A DNA stretch of 64,000 nucleotides. Origin: Streptosporangium nondiastaticum (GTDB taxonomy: Bacteria > Actinomycetota > Actinomycetes > Streptomycetales > Streptomycetaceae). Below the pieces are notes generated by a model. The model worked only from the letters and a program-made list of their open reading frames with translations, was not told where the DNA came from and did no database searches. The DNA is taken from positions 186,001-250,000 of the forward strand of contig NZ_PXWG01000001.1 in the NCBI RefSeq assembly GCF_003011965.1. Direction: 5' to 3'. Both the position numbers and the translations under genes were made by a program. Positions 17,310 through 25,083 of this stretch are shown piece after piece. Each line of letters opens with the position of its first letter. Position 1 is the first letter of the stretch.

Positions 17310-18104
17310 TCAGGCGAGCACGTCCCACGGCACCTGCTCGTACAGCTTCGGAAGCACACGAACGAGGTAGTCGTCGTGGGGGAAGCTGATGTCGTCGATG
17401 CGCGCGATCGGCGCGATACCGGTGGAGTTGGAGACGAAGGCGGCGTCGAAGCGGGCGACGTCGTCGAGGCGGACCGGTTGCTGTCGCCAGGTCATCCCCG
17501 CCTGCTCCAGCTCCCGTCGCAGCAGCAGCATCGTGATGCCGTCCAGCGAGGGCCCCTCGGGCCAGACCACGGCGCGGCCCTCCACGAAGCCCACGTTGGT
17601 GATCGCTCCCTCGGTGACCAAGCCATCGGCCCCCACCAGCAGTGCCTCGTCGAAGCCGCCGGCCTGTACCCGGCGCAGGTGGTGCGCCTGTCCGAACACC
17701 CCCACGTGCTTGAGGTGGGCGAAGGGACGGACGTACGGGACGCTGCACAGGCGCTGCGGGCTCGTCGGCGCGGGAACCGGGGGCCGTACCACGACCGTCG
17801 TCACCGGGCTGTCGCCGTCCGGCGGCGCATACACATAGACGCGCACCGACGCGTCCCGTACGCCCGCCTCATCCAGGGCCTGCCGCATGCGGCCGACCAC
17901 GATCCGGCCGTCGAGCTCCTGTCCGAACAACTCCCGATTGGCGGCCTTGAGCCGGGCCAGGTGGAGTCCCAGCCCCCGCACGCTGCTGTTCCTGACCTGC
18001 ATGGCGGTCATGTGTCCGTAGCCGCCCATCAGCATCGTGGGCAGCGGATCGGGGACGATGGCATGCCCGTTCACCTGGACATACGGCAGCTCAAGATCAT
18101 CCAT
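17310..18104 (-). CDS. Aminotransferase class IV / aminodeoxychorismate lyase-like PLP enzyme
   Basis: 264 residues from the ATG at 18104. It matches fold-type IV PLP enzymes: the Lys expected to bind PLP is in FAHLKHVGVFG, followed by FDEALLVGADGLVTEGAITN, which contains the acidic G-x-V-x-E-G-x-x-x-N block that contacts the cofactor. A C-terminal FVSNSTGIAPIARID motif matches the phosphate-binding turn. The family includes branched-chain aminotransferases, D-amino acid transaminases and 4-amino-4-deoxychorismate lyases; length and the LKHVG motif point to the lyase-like branch. Cytoplasmic. The frame extends 54 codons upstream, but that region is not family-like. Confidence 0.75.
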   Translation of the reverse strand: MDDLELPYVQVNGHAIVPDPLPTMLMGGYGHMTAMQVRNSSVRGLGLHLARLKAANRELFGQELDGRIVVGRMRQALDEAGVRDASVRVYVYAPPDGDSPVTTVVVRPPVPAPTSPQRLCSVPYVRPFAHLKHVGVFGQAHHLRRVQAGGFDEALLVGADGLVTEGAITNVGFVEGRAVVWPEGPSLDGITMLLLRRELEQAGMTWRQQPVRLDDVARFDAAFVSNSTGIAPIARIDDISFPHDDYLVRVLPKLYEQVPWDVLA

Positions 18105-18303
18105 ATCGGTCACCCTAACCCGGCTCGGCCCGGCGTCAGGCAGCAGACACACCCCCGCGAAGCCCAACCCCGGTGCCTCCTGGCAGAGCGCCGGATGCCT
18201 GCCGCGAACGACCGGCCGGAGAAGGCCGACTGGGGCGACTTCAAGGTCGACTACCTGAAGCGACACGTCCGGCGATCACACCGACCGCCCCGCGTGCTGC
18301 CTT

Positions 18304-18339
18304 GCCGCCATCCTCACACGTGGGGCTGAGGAGGACGGC
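18304..18339 (-). terminator. Imperfect hairpin after the SRPBCC gene
   Basis: The arms 18304-18315 and 18328-18339 pair at 10 of 12 positions with a 12-nt loop. The element lies about 35 bases past the stop of the leftward SRPBCC gene, so it is a plausible terminator. Confidence 0.4.
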
Positions 18340-18373
18340 AGCGCGGGGCCGGTCGTCCGGTCCGGATCGTGCT

Positions 18374-19012
18374 TCAGCGCGACAGGTCGTGGTTGGTGGA
18401 TTCGGCAGCGCTTTTGAGGCCGTGCAGCCATGCTTCGAGGCCCTCGCCGAGGGTCCTGGTCGCAGTGGGAACGTCCGCTTCGACCTGGGCGCCGGTGTGC
18501 GTCTCCTCGGTACTCACACGGACGCCGCCCTTGACCTTGGTGAAGTTCCATACGTGGACGCCGTCGATGTGCACTCCTGCGGCGACAGCGGGGCCGGTCC
18601 AGCGGATGCACGAGTGACGCTTGAGCTGCTCGACGGTCGAGGTGATCTCCAGGCTGGTGGCGGGAGCCGTGGGGTTGGGGGGTATCGGCATCGTCCACCG
18701 GAAAGCCGAACCCTTGCGAAAGGGGCCCTGGTCGAGTCGGTCCGCGGCGGTGACGGCGCCCTGCCAGGTCGGCCAGTGCTCGACGTCGGTCTGCAGCTTC
18801 CAGATGGTGCGCAGCGGGGCGTGGATCACGGTCTCGGTCCGGTAGTGGACGAGGGCGTCAGGATCGACGCCTTCCCCGTGGCAGGTGAGAGGCGTGATGC
18901 GGTGAGCGGTGGTGGCCCCGGCCGGTAAGGCGGCGGTGCCGAGGACGCCGATGGCGGCAATCGGGACGGTGAACAGGGCGGCGCGACTACGGGAGCTGCG
19001 AATGCCGAACAT
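18374..19012 (-). CDS. Secreted SRPBCC (polyketide cyclase/START-like) protein
   Basis: 212 residues from the ATG at 19012, preceded on the minus strand by AGGGGGA with a 5-base spacer. A signal peptide is clear: SSRSRAALFTVPIAAIGVLG, then TAALPAGATTAHRITP with a likely cleavage after the Ala-rich stretch. The mature part is a SRPBCC domain (TVIHAPLRTIWKLQTDVEHW, then an SFRWTMPIPPNP strand). Such domains bind hydrophobic ligands; an exported SRPBCC protein is less common. It is divergent from the TetR gene at 19244, which probably controls it. Confidence 0.75.
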   Translation of the reverse strand: MFGIRSSRSRAALFTVPIAAIGVLGTAALPAGATTAHRITPLTCHGEGVDPDALVHYRTETVIHAPLRTIWKLQTDVEHWPTWQGAVTAADRLDQGPFRKGSAFRWTMPIPPNPTAPATSLEITSTVEQLKRHSCIRWTGPAVAAGVHIDGVHVWNFTKVKGGVRVSTEETHTGAQVEADVPTATRTLGEGLEAWLHGLKSAAESTNHDLSR

Positions 19013-19140
19013 GATGTTCCCCCTGTCAGGTGGTGAGCGAGTGTTGCCTGATTGAGAAGAGAGTTCGGCGCGGGCCGTAAAGGGCACGCTTGCGCAACCG
19101 CCCCCCGCGCCTTACACGCCGAGCTAGAAGATTGATTGTT

Positions 19141-19199
19141 CGTTAGAAGGTATAACGCGAGGGTGGGTGGGGGTCAACAGGTTCGTGATAGCCTCTAAC
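19141..19199. promoter_or_regulatory. Candidate TetR operators in the SRPBCC / TetR divergent promoter
   Basis: CGTTA-N7-TAACG at 19141-19157 is an interrupted palindrome. Its left half GTTAGAAGGTAT recurs, inverted and with two changes, as ATAGCCTCTAAC at 19188-19199. Repeated half-sites between a TetR gene and a divergent gene suggest autoregulation and control of the SRPBCC gene. Confidence 0.5.
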
Positions 19200-19243
19200 A
19201 AAACTTTGAGTATGCAGCCATGCGAAGGGGGAGGCGGCAGGTC

Positions 19244-19897
19244 ATGGCGAAGACCGAGGCGAAGAGCCCGAGGGAGCGCTATCGCGTCCAGGTGCGCGCG
19301 GAGATCAAGGAGCGTGCCTGGGAGCAGATCGCCACGGCGGGGGCGTCCGCGCTCTCCCTCAACGCGATCGCCAAACAGATGGGCATGAGCGGCCCCGCTC
19401 TCTACCGCTACTTCGCCAGCCGCGACGAGCTGATCACCGAACTCATCCGCGAGGCATATCAAAGCCTCGCCGGGACCTTTCGCACGGCCGTCGCTACGGG
19501 TGCCGACCTGGCCGGACTGGCACACGCCCTGCGCGGCTGGGCCGTGGAGAACCCGCAGCGGTACCTCCTCATCTACGGCACTCCCGTCCCCGGCTATCAC
19601 GCGCCCGAGGACATCACCGGCATCTCCTCCGAGATCATGACCGCCCTGCTCGACGCGTGCACGGCCCTTGCCCCGACCGGCTCCGCTGCACCGTTCAGCG
19701 CCCACCTGGATGACCACCGAGACTGGGCTGACGGCCACCCCGCCCCACCCTCGGCCCTCCACCGCGCCCTGGCCTTCTGGACCCGGCTGCACGGTGTGCT
19801 GTCCCTGGAACTCGCCGGCCACTTCACCAACATGGGCTTCGACCCGGCCCTGCTCTTCGCCGCCGAACTGGACGACTTGCTGACACACCGAGCTTGA
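19244..19897 (+). CDS. TetR/AcrR-family transcriptional regulator
   Basis: 217 residues from the ATG at 19244 (MAKTEAKSPRERY). The N-terminal HTH is canonical: AGASALSLNAIAKQMGMSGP followed by ALYRYFASRDELI. The C-terminal domain contains HALRGWAVENPQRYLLIYGT, as in the TetR subgroup with a WHG-type ligand domain. It is a predicted dimeric repressor of the divergent secreted SRPBCC gene. The ligand is unknown. An upstream in-frame start at 19220 would add only basic residues. Confidence 0.85.
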   Translation: MAKTEAKSPRERYRVQVRAEIKERAWEQIATAGASALSLNAIAKQMGMSGPALYRYFASRDELITELIREAYQSLAGTFRTAVATGADLAGLAHALRGWAVENPQRYLLIYGTPVPGYHAPEDITGISSEIMTALLDACTALAPTGSAAPFSAHLDDHRDWADGHPAPPSALHRALAFWTRLHGVLSLELAGHFTNMGFDPALLFAAELDDLLTHRA

Positions 19898-20148
19898 CCG
19901 GGGCCGCACTGCCCTTGCCTCTGGCCGATCGGCAGCGAGGCTGTCCTGCACCTGCTCGGCAGGGGCACAAGCGCCCACGTACCTGCACGAGCGTCGTTCA
20001 GACCGATACGCCCGCGCTGCAGATTTCCGCACTGGAGCCCGGCCATGCGCAGCCGTGCATCGGAGGCCCAGCGTATGGTCACAGGCTCTCGATGCGCTGC
20101 CGACAGCCGATGGGAGACCTTCGCACCGCTTACGCTACCTGATGTGGA

Positions 20149-20688
20149 TCAGGAGCGATCCGCAGTCAGGGCGGAGGGCCTTGCTCCCCGCCAAGGGATC
20201 CAGACAAACCCCGGAGCGAACGACGTAGAGAGGCTGACGGCTCCGAGGCTATCGCGGAGCCGCTCCGAGAGCACCAAGCCGTCGAGGGCCCCCCTTGCCA
20301 ACTCGTCGGCCCACTCCGCACGCAGGCAGTCCACATCGACCAGCGACTCGGGATCCCAGCCGACTTTCGCCGCCTGGTACCCGTCGAACTGCGTGAGCAG
20401 GTCGTACAGGCCACGCCCCAGCTGAGTGAACTCCACGGACGTCAGAGCGGCCTGCGGAAGCGCCCGGTCCAGGGCTACCCCCATGCCCACCCCGACCGGG
20501 ACAACCGACAACTCTGCATACGTCCCGTCCGAGTACTCCGAGGAAACCCGGTCGAGCGCTGCCGGGTGCAGGCCAATGCGGTGGCCGCCTGCCGTGAGCG
20601 CAGGCCATCCGGCGGCGATCGCACGTGCTCTTTGCGCGGCCTCGACGTCGTGTCCGAAGTTGACCACCAGCTCGAACGCGATCGCCAT
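20149..20688 (-). CDS. Conserved hypothetical protein (about 179 aa)
   Basis: The start is the ATG at 20688 (MAIAFELVVNFGHDVEAAQR). It has an N-terminal alpha/beta pattern, then GTYAELSVVPVGVGMGVALD, and a helical region FTQLGRGLYDLLTQFDGYQA. No signal peptide, membrane segment or catalytic signature. I cannot assign a function, but the regular hydrophobic pattern and codon usage support a real gene. Confidence 0.6.
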   Translation of the reverse strand: MAIAFELVVNFGHDVEAAQRARAIAAGWPALTAGGHRIGLHPAALDRVSSEYSDGTYAELSVVPVGVGMGVALDRALPQAALTSVEFTQLGRGLYDLLTQFDGYQAAKVGWDPESLVDVDCLRAEWADELARGALDGLVLSERLRDSLGAVSLSTSFAPGFVWIPWRGARPSALTADRS

Positions 20689-21144
20689 AACACCCTCTGC
20701 GCGCAGTAGAAAATGAGACGTGACGCAGCATAGGAGGCGGCGAATATCGCTCACCAACGAGGTGCCGGAAGGCTATGGGATTGGTAGCCGCTCGCCGCCT
20801 GCTGGGTGACTCCGCCAGGGCCACCAGCGAACCGGTGTGCAGCCGCTCAGGACTTCCGTGCAGGAGAAGTCGCTCATAGGCCGGGCCCCGCCCAGGTGGG
20901 CGCTGTTCTCCGCTGCTCCGGCATGTTGCTGCTGATGGCTGCGCCTTTTCCAGCCTGGAATCCTGCTCGGCGACGCGATTGCCGAGCGCCTGGCGCGGAG
21001 TCCAATCCCGCCGCTCCTCGAACCGGTACTCATGTACGTTGCTGAGTTGCTGAAGGCCGAGTCGGCCAGGATCTCACCGTGGGTCGGTGGCGGAGAGAAG
21101 GAACCATGCCGCGGTTCGCTCGGCGGCTGCGGCTGCGGCTGCGG
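20689..21144. other. Intergenic region without a recognised gene
   Basis: About 455 bases. The only visible structure is a short GGCTGC tandem run at about 21122-21146, which ends at the stop of the VanX-like gene. Small frames here have random composition. Confidence 0.5.
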
Positions 21145-21807
21145 CTACCCCTGCTGAGCGGGCAGGGAGCACGGGCCGTACAGCGCGGTCGGGGATCCGG
21201 TCTTCACGGCCCAGTAGCGGTCCCCGTAGCTCCAGTGCCACCACTCGGTCTCGTAGTTCACAAGCCCCGCACCGGCTAGGGCATGGGCGAGAATGCGCCG
21301 GTGGTAACGCGCCTTGGCGCTGATGTTCTTGGCGTCCATGTAGCAGGCGCCGTCGCTCTCCTCAGGAGTCGCGTTCGTATCGGTGCCCAGGTCGAGCTCG
21401 TGGCCGTTCGCGTCGGCGAGGGTGATGTCGACGGCTGCCCCGGCAGTGTGCGGAGCGATTTCCGGCGGAGCGACGAAGCGGCTGGCGGCCCTGTGCACCT
21501 GGGTGCCGGACCACTGCGGGTTCGCGGCCCGCAACCACGCGACGTACCGCTCGAAGTACTGCTCCTGGAGGGCCGGCGGACGGTAGCCCTCGACGAGCAG
21601 CAGCCGCACTCCGTCAGGAAGTGCCGATTGCGCGCGCTGAAGGCGTTCGAGGACACCTTCCCGAACGTGTGCGAAGGCACCCTCTGCGTCCTGCCGGCTG
21701 CGATCCACCAGCAGACGGCTGTAGCGCACGTCCCTGAGCCGTTCACCGCACTCACGGACCGGTATCGCCGCGACGCACGGGTCACACATCAAGATGATGC
21801 CGGGCAT
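21145..21807 (-). CDS. D-alanyl-D-alanine dipeptidase (VanX/DdpX, peptidase M15D)
   Basis: 220 residues from the ATG at 21807. Family motifs: LLLVEGYRPP with the conserved Arg, then PPEIAPHTAGAAVDITLAD holding the first zinc His and Asp (S/P-H-x-x-G-x-A-x-D), and YETEWWHWSYGD with the catalytic Glu and second zinc His. VanX-type enzymes hydrolyse D-Ala-D-Ala dipeptide. In Streptomyces they occur both in vancomycin-resistance clusters and alone in cell-wall turnover. No vanH/vanA ligase is adjacent, so a housekeeping or competitor-directed role is as likely as resistance. AAGGGGAG upstream is a strong ribosome site. Confidence 0.85.
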   Translation of the reverse strand: MPGIILMCDPCVAAIPVRECGERLRDVRYSRLLVDRSRQDAEGAFAHVREGVLERLQRAQSALPDGVRLLLVEGYRPPALQEQYFERYVAWLRAANPQWSGTQVHRAASRFVAPPEIAPHTAGAAVDITLADANGHELDLGTDTNATPEESDGACYMDAKNISAKARYHRRILAHALAGAGLVNYETEWWHWSYGDRYWAVKTGSPTALYGPCSLPAQQG

Positions 21808-21818
21808 GAAGGCTCCCC

Positions 21819-21959
21819 TTAGGTATCGGTGTTGCCGCCGGGCCACTGCCGGACGCCCAGCGCCGCCGGGGCCGAGCAGCGCAGCTGAAGGGGACGATCT
21901 TCCGTGGGCGTGCATCGGCAGCGTCTGTACTCCTCAGGCGGCACCCACTGATTCGCCAT
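21819..21959 (-). CDS. Possible 46-residue ORF directly upstream of the VanX-like gene
   Basis: ATG at 21959, sequence beginning MANQWVPPEEYRRCRCTPTE. It is preceded by AGGGGAGGGGA, an excellent ribosome site, with about 7 bases of spacing. The TAA stop overlaps the ribosome site of the dipeptidase, and only 11 bases separate the two genes. Two Cys pairs are present (CRC and one further Cys). No family is recognised. The tight spacing supports a real leader or small protein translated with VanX. Confidence 0.45.
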   Translation of the reverse strand: MANQWVPPEEYRRCRCTPTEDRPLQLRCSAPAALGVRQWPGGNTDT

Positions 21960-21994
21960 CGGCATTCCCCTCCCCTGTAGTCCTGCCGCGCCCA

Positions 21995-22510
21995 CTACCG
22001 GACATCGGCCAAGTGACTGGCCTCGCGCAGATAGCGGCACCGCCCGCCCCGCAGAACCTCGGTCGCGACGGCCAGCACGCGAGCCTGCTCCGGATGCACC
22101 AGGGGCGCCCACTCTTCGGCGGTGAGCATGCGCCAGTCGTCGTGCTCGTCGGACAGCTTCACGTCGACCGTGCTCGCATCGACGAGCGGTCCCTTGAACA
22201 GGGTGAAGATCTCGGGGATGCCTTCAGGGTGCAGGCCCCAGTCCACGGCCAGCAGCTCAGGGTGGTCCGGCATGGCCAGGCCGGTCTCCTCGTACGTCTC
22301 GCGCACCGCGGTGTGCCACAGATCCTCGCCCTCGTCGTGACCGCCACCGGGCAGCTGCCACTCATCGCTCCACGAGGTGTGCAGCAGCAGGATCCGCTCC
22401 TCGGCGTCGTGCACCAGGGAAGCAGCGCACCCCAGGATCCGCGCACGGCGGGCGAGCCAGTCAGCCCGGGGAAGCTGCGGGTGTTTCGTCAACCTTTCGA
22501 CCCCCTCCAT
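21995..22510 (-). CDS. Nudix hydrolase
   Basis: 171 residues. The Nudix box follows DEWQLPGGG: GHDEGEDLWHTAVRETYEETGL with the RETYEETG core intact. The N-terminal region (ARRARILGCAASLVHDAEER) and the C-terminal WRMLTAEEWAPLVHPEQ are typical of the stand-alone actinobacterial group. Substrate unknown. It is the fourth Nudix gene in the window. It lies about 165 bases downstream of the Hint/nuclease gene on the same strand. Confidence 0.85.
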   Translation of the reverse strand: MEGVERLTKHPQLPRADWLARRARILGCAASLVHDAEERILLLHTSWSDEWQLPGGGHDEGEDLWHTAVRETYEETGLAMPDHPELLAVDWGLHPEGIPEIFTLFKGPLVDASTVDVKLSDEHDDWRMLTAEEWAPLVHPEQARVLAVATEVLRGGRCRYLREASHLADVR

Positions 22511-22626
22511 CAGGACGCCTACCCCTTCGGTGCGTTGATCCGATAGGGGTTGGACTCAAAGCACCCGTTGATTAACGCTGCCGGCGGAAGGAAAGTCACG
22601 GGCTCCGAACCTCGCCGGATGCCGCT

Positions 22627-22682
22627 CCTACGTGCCTACGTGCCTACGTGCCTACGTGCCTACGTGCCCACCTGCCTACGTG
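22627..22682. repeat. 8-bp tandem array (CCTACGTG)n
   Basis: Seven head-to-tail units of CCTACGTG; the sixth is changed to CCCACCTG. The last unit contains the TAG stop (22676-22678) of the Hint/nuclease gene, so repeat expansion occurs exactly at the gene's 3' end. CRISPR is excluded by the 8-bp period and the absence of spacers. Confidence 0.9.
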
Positions 22683-24835
22683 ACGTAGACGACCAAGCCT
22701 TCCAGCCCGCCGCCCCGCCAGCCCGGCGGCACGGGGTTGTAGCCCTCGTGGACGTCCTCGCGCTGCCCGCGCACGATGGCCTGTACGGGACAGTCGGCCT
22801 GGAGCAGGTAGTCGGTGGCTCGGGCGACCGCGGCGGTGGGCAGGGACGCGGGCAGTTCGTGCTCCGCGAGGTCGGCGCAGCGACCGGTGACGACTTCGAC
22901 GGCGGCCCCGCGGGTGTCGTGGAAGGCGAGGCCCCAAGAGCCGGGGGTGGGGAAGCGGTCGTCGGCCGGTTGCGCTGCGCCGGGGCGGCGGTGGGCGGAC
23001 GGGGTTGGGGACGCGGTTGCGGAGCGCGGCGGGGAGGTGTTCTCGCCGAGGAAGGTGACGCTGCTGTAGTCGGGTTCGATGATGACGAAGCGGAAGCGGT
23101 CGCCGGGCCTCATCCCGTAGGCCCGGAACTGCTGACCCATCAGTCTGCCCGCGCGCTGGTTGTCCTCGGCGTCGAGGTAGACGACGCTGGCAGATGCGCC
23201 GCCTTCCGCGCTGACGGCGGGTGGGTACTCGTCCCGGTCGAGCATGCCGACGGGAGCGCCTTGCCGGGGGCCGGAGACCACGTCGAGGACCTGGGTGAAG
23301 GCGGGGGAGCCGCTGAGTGCCGCACGGCGGCGTGCCGGGGCGCCGTCCGGGTCGTAGGTGAGCCGCCACGGGTGCCTGTCGGCGACGGCTTCCTCCATGT
23401 GGGCGATGACGCCCGGGGTGTCCTCGCGGTAGAGGTAGATGAGCCAGGTGCCGTCCTCGTCCTGGCGCGGCACGTCCACGGGCAGGACCGGCGGTCCGGG
23501 GCGGCGCGGAGGCGGGGGCGCGGTGGGCGGGCGGGGGCGGAGGTGATAGCTGATGCTTGCCTGCAGCGCGGATGCCGCGGCCGCCGCGGCGGCGAGGTTG
23601 ACGTTGTTGCAGCCGGGCGGGCCGTTGTGTACGAATGCCCCCGCGGCCAGTTGGAAGTTGTGTACGGAGTCGATCTCGAGGTTGTAGAGCGCCATGGCGG
23701 CCGGCTTGTCCGTCGTCACCTCGGTGATGCCGACGGAGCCCGGGCGCCCTTCCCTGTCCCAGGAGAACAGGGGAGCGGAGTTCCACAGCCGGCTCGCCCG
23801 CCAGTAGCCCAGGGCGGTCACGGGCGGCGTGGACTGCTCGCGCCAGATGAGGAAGCGTTCGCCGGCCGCGGCGCGGATGGTGCGTCCGAGGCCGTCGGGC
23901 GGGCTGGTGACCTTCATGGAGGTGAGGGCGACCGCGGCCCGCTCCTCCTTGAACACCTTCGTGACCTTGTGCAGGGCGAATCCCCGTGACCGCCCGCCGG
24001 ATCCGGTGTTCATCGTGCCCACCAGGTCACCGGTCCGCACCGCGTCGATGCGGACCGGACGGGACCAGTACGTCCCGTCGAGGACGCTCCGGCTCCAGAC
24101 GAGCACTTCCGTGTCGGCGGGCAGCCCGCGGTCGCAGGACGGAGCGTCCTCCAGGTCGTCCAGCTGGTCCACACGTCCAGGGCGCTGCCAGTACGCGTCG
24201 GGGTCGTCGTTGTGATTGGGAGTGATGGTGTACACGTCGCGGTCGTTGTCGGCTACGGGGTCCGTGGTGTCGGACGTCACCCAGGTGGTGAACCGGCGGT
24301 CGGTGAACACGTTCCAGGGCGACATCGTGAAAGTGGCCTGGACCTTCACCAACGTGCGTGCTGGGAGGTCACGCAGCGGGCAGACCAGCAGCCAGGTGTC
24401 GCTGTACGGGTTGTTCCCGCTGTCGTCGCTCTCGTCGTACGCGCACTGGTTCACCTCGTTGACCCAGCCACCGCTGGGCGGCTCGGACGGACGGTCCCCC
24501 GAACGGATCTCCCTGGAGAGCAGCTGCACGTGGTCGAAGACCATGCGGTAGGTGTACGGCACGCGCAGCCTGATGCCGCGGGCGGTGCCGGGCCCGGCGT
24601 TGTAGACCCAGATGTCGACCTTCTCGGTCTCACCGGGGTCCTTGCCGTTGTTGTAGACGGCCCGCAGCGACGCGACACGCAGGTCCGCTGTGGTGCTCAG
24701 CTCCTGCGCCCCGGCGGCGGGGAGGATCCCGGCGGCGGGGAGGGCCCCGGCGGTCAGGCACCCCAGAATGAGGCCGGCCACCAGCAGGCGCCACCTGCCG
24801 CGCCACCACCGCCGCACCACAGCAGGAACCGGCAT
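22676..24835 (-). CDS. Secreted protein with Hint (autoprocessing) domain and NucA/NucB DNase domain
   Basis: About 720 residues (start ATG 24835; an in-frame start lies 5 codons upstream; numbering here is from 24850). A basic N-terminus plus a hydrophobic core at about 20-48 forms a signal peptide. Residues 55-215 look like a CARDB/DUF11-type beta domain. Residues 239-409 form a Hint module: Cys239 in SCDRGLPADTEVLVW, the strand VRIDAVRTGDLVG, and the C-terminal block SVHNFQLAAGAFVHN. An Ala-run and Pro-rich linker lead to 495-590, where RLTYDPDG, then DRDEYPPAVSAEGGASASVV and DNQRAGRLMGQQ match NucA/NucB nucleases including the acidic D-R-D-E core. A further 130-residue tail ends at the repeat array. 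The likely role is an exported DNase released by Hint cleavage. Confidence 0.75.
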   Translation of the reverse strand: MPVPAVVRRWWRGRWRLLVAGLILGCLTAGALPAAGILPAAGAQELSTTADLRVASLRAVYNNGKDPGETEKVDIWVYNAGPGTARGIRLRVPYTYRMVFDHVQLLSREIRSGDRPSEPPSGGWVNEVNQCAYDESDDSGNNPYSDTWLLVCPLRDLPARTLVKVQATFTMSPWNVFTDRRFTTWVTSDTTDPVADNDRDVYTITPNHNDDPDAYWQRPGRVDQLDDLEDAPSCDRGLPADTEVLVWSRSVLDGTYWSRPVRIDAVRTGDLVGTMNTGSGGRSRGFALHKVTKVFKEERAAVALTSMKVTSPPDGLGRTIRAAAGERFLIWREQSTPPVTALGYWRASRLWNSAPLFSWDREGRPGSVGITEVTTDKPAAMALYNLEIDSVHNFQLAAGAFVHNGPPGCNNVNLAAAAAAASALQASISYHLRPRPPTAPPPPRRPGPPVLPVDVPRQDEDGTWLIYLYREDTPGVIAHMEEAVADRHPWRLTYDPDGAPARRRAALSGSPAFTQVLDVVSGPRQGAPVGMLDRDEYPPAVSAEGGASASVVYLDAEDNQRAGRLMGQQFRAYGMRPGDRFRFVIIEPDYSSVTFLGENTSPPRSATASPTPSAHRRPGAAQPADDRFPTPGSWGLAFHDTRGAAVEVVTGRCADLAEHELPASLPTAAVARATDYLLQADCPVQAIVRGQREDVHEGYNPVPPGWRGGGLEGLVVYVT

Positions 24836-25083
24836 GCCACCCACCGCCACTCAGGAGACGAGATCAGCATCTCCCGGTATAGGTCATAGGTCGACAAATA
24901 GGATGGTCGACATATCGTGTCAGGCGGAACCTGATGTCACATTCACGCGAATTGCGGAGCGGACGGCCCCTGCTCGGGCACTTCGGTGGGGTAACGACCT
25001 GCACGGGCGTACGTACGCCCGCCGCTGGCATGGTCCGGCCCGCTCGGGAAGCCCGGCTACCCCGGATCCGTCAACTCCACCAG

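Noticed and set aside
18104..18266. Longer N-terminus for the class IV aminotransferase
   Set aside because: The added residues are not family-like; the ATG at 18104 gives the expected start.
21145..21959. Vancomycin resistance cluster
   Set aside because: Only a VanX-type dipeptidase is present; no vanH, vanA, vanR or vanS genes are adjacent.
22550..23989. 479-codon forward ORF opposite the Hint/nuclease gene
   Set aside because: Val/Gly/Arg-rich translation without motifs; it is the antisense shadow of a gene with clear domains.
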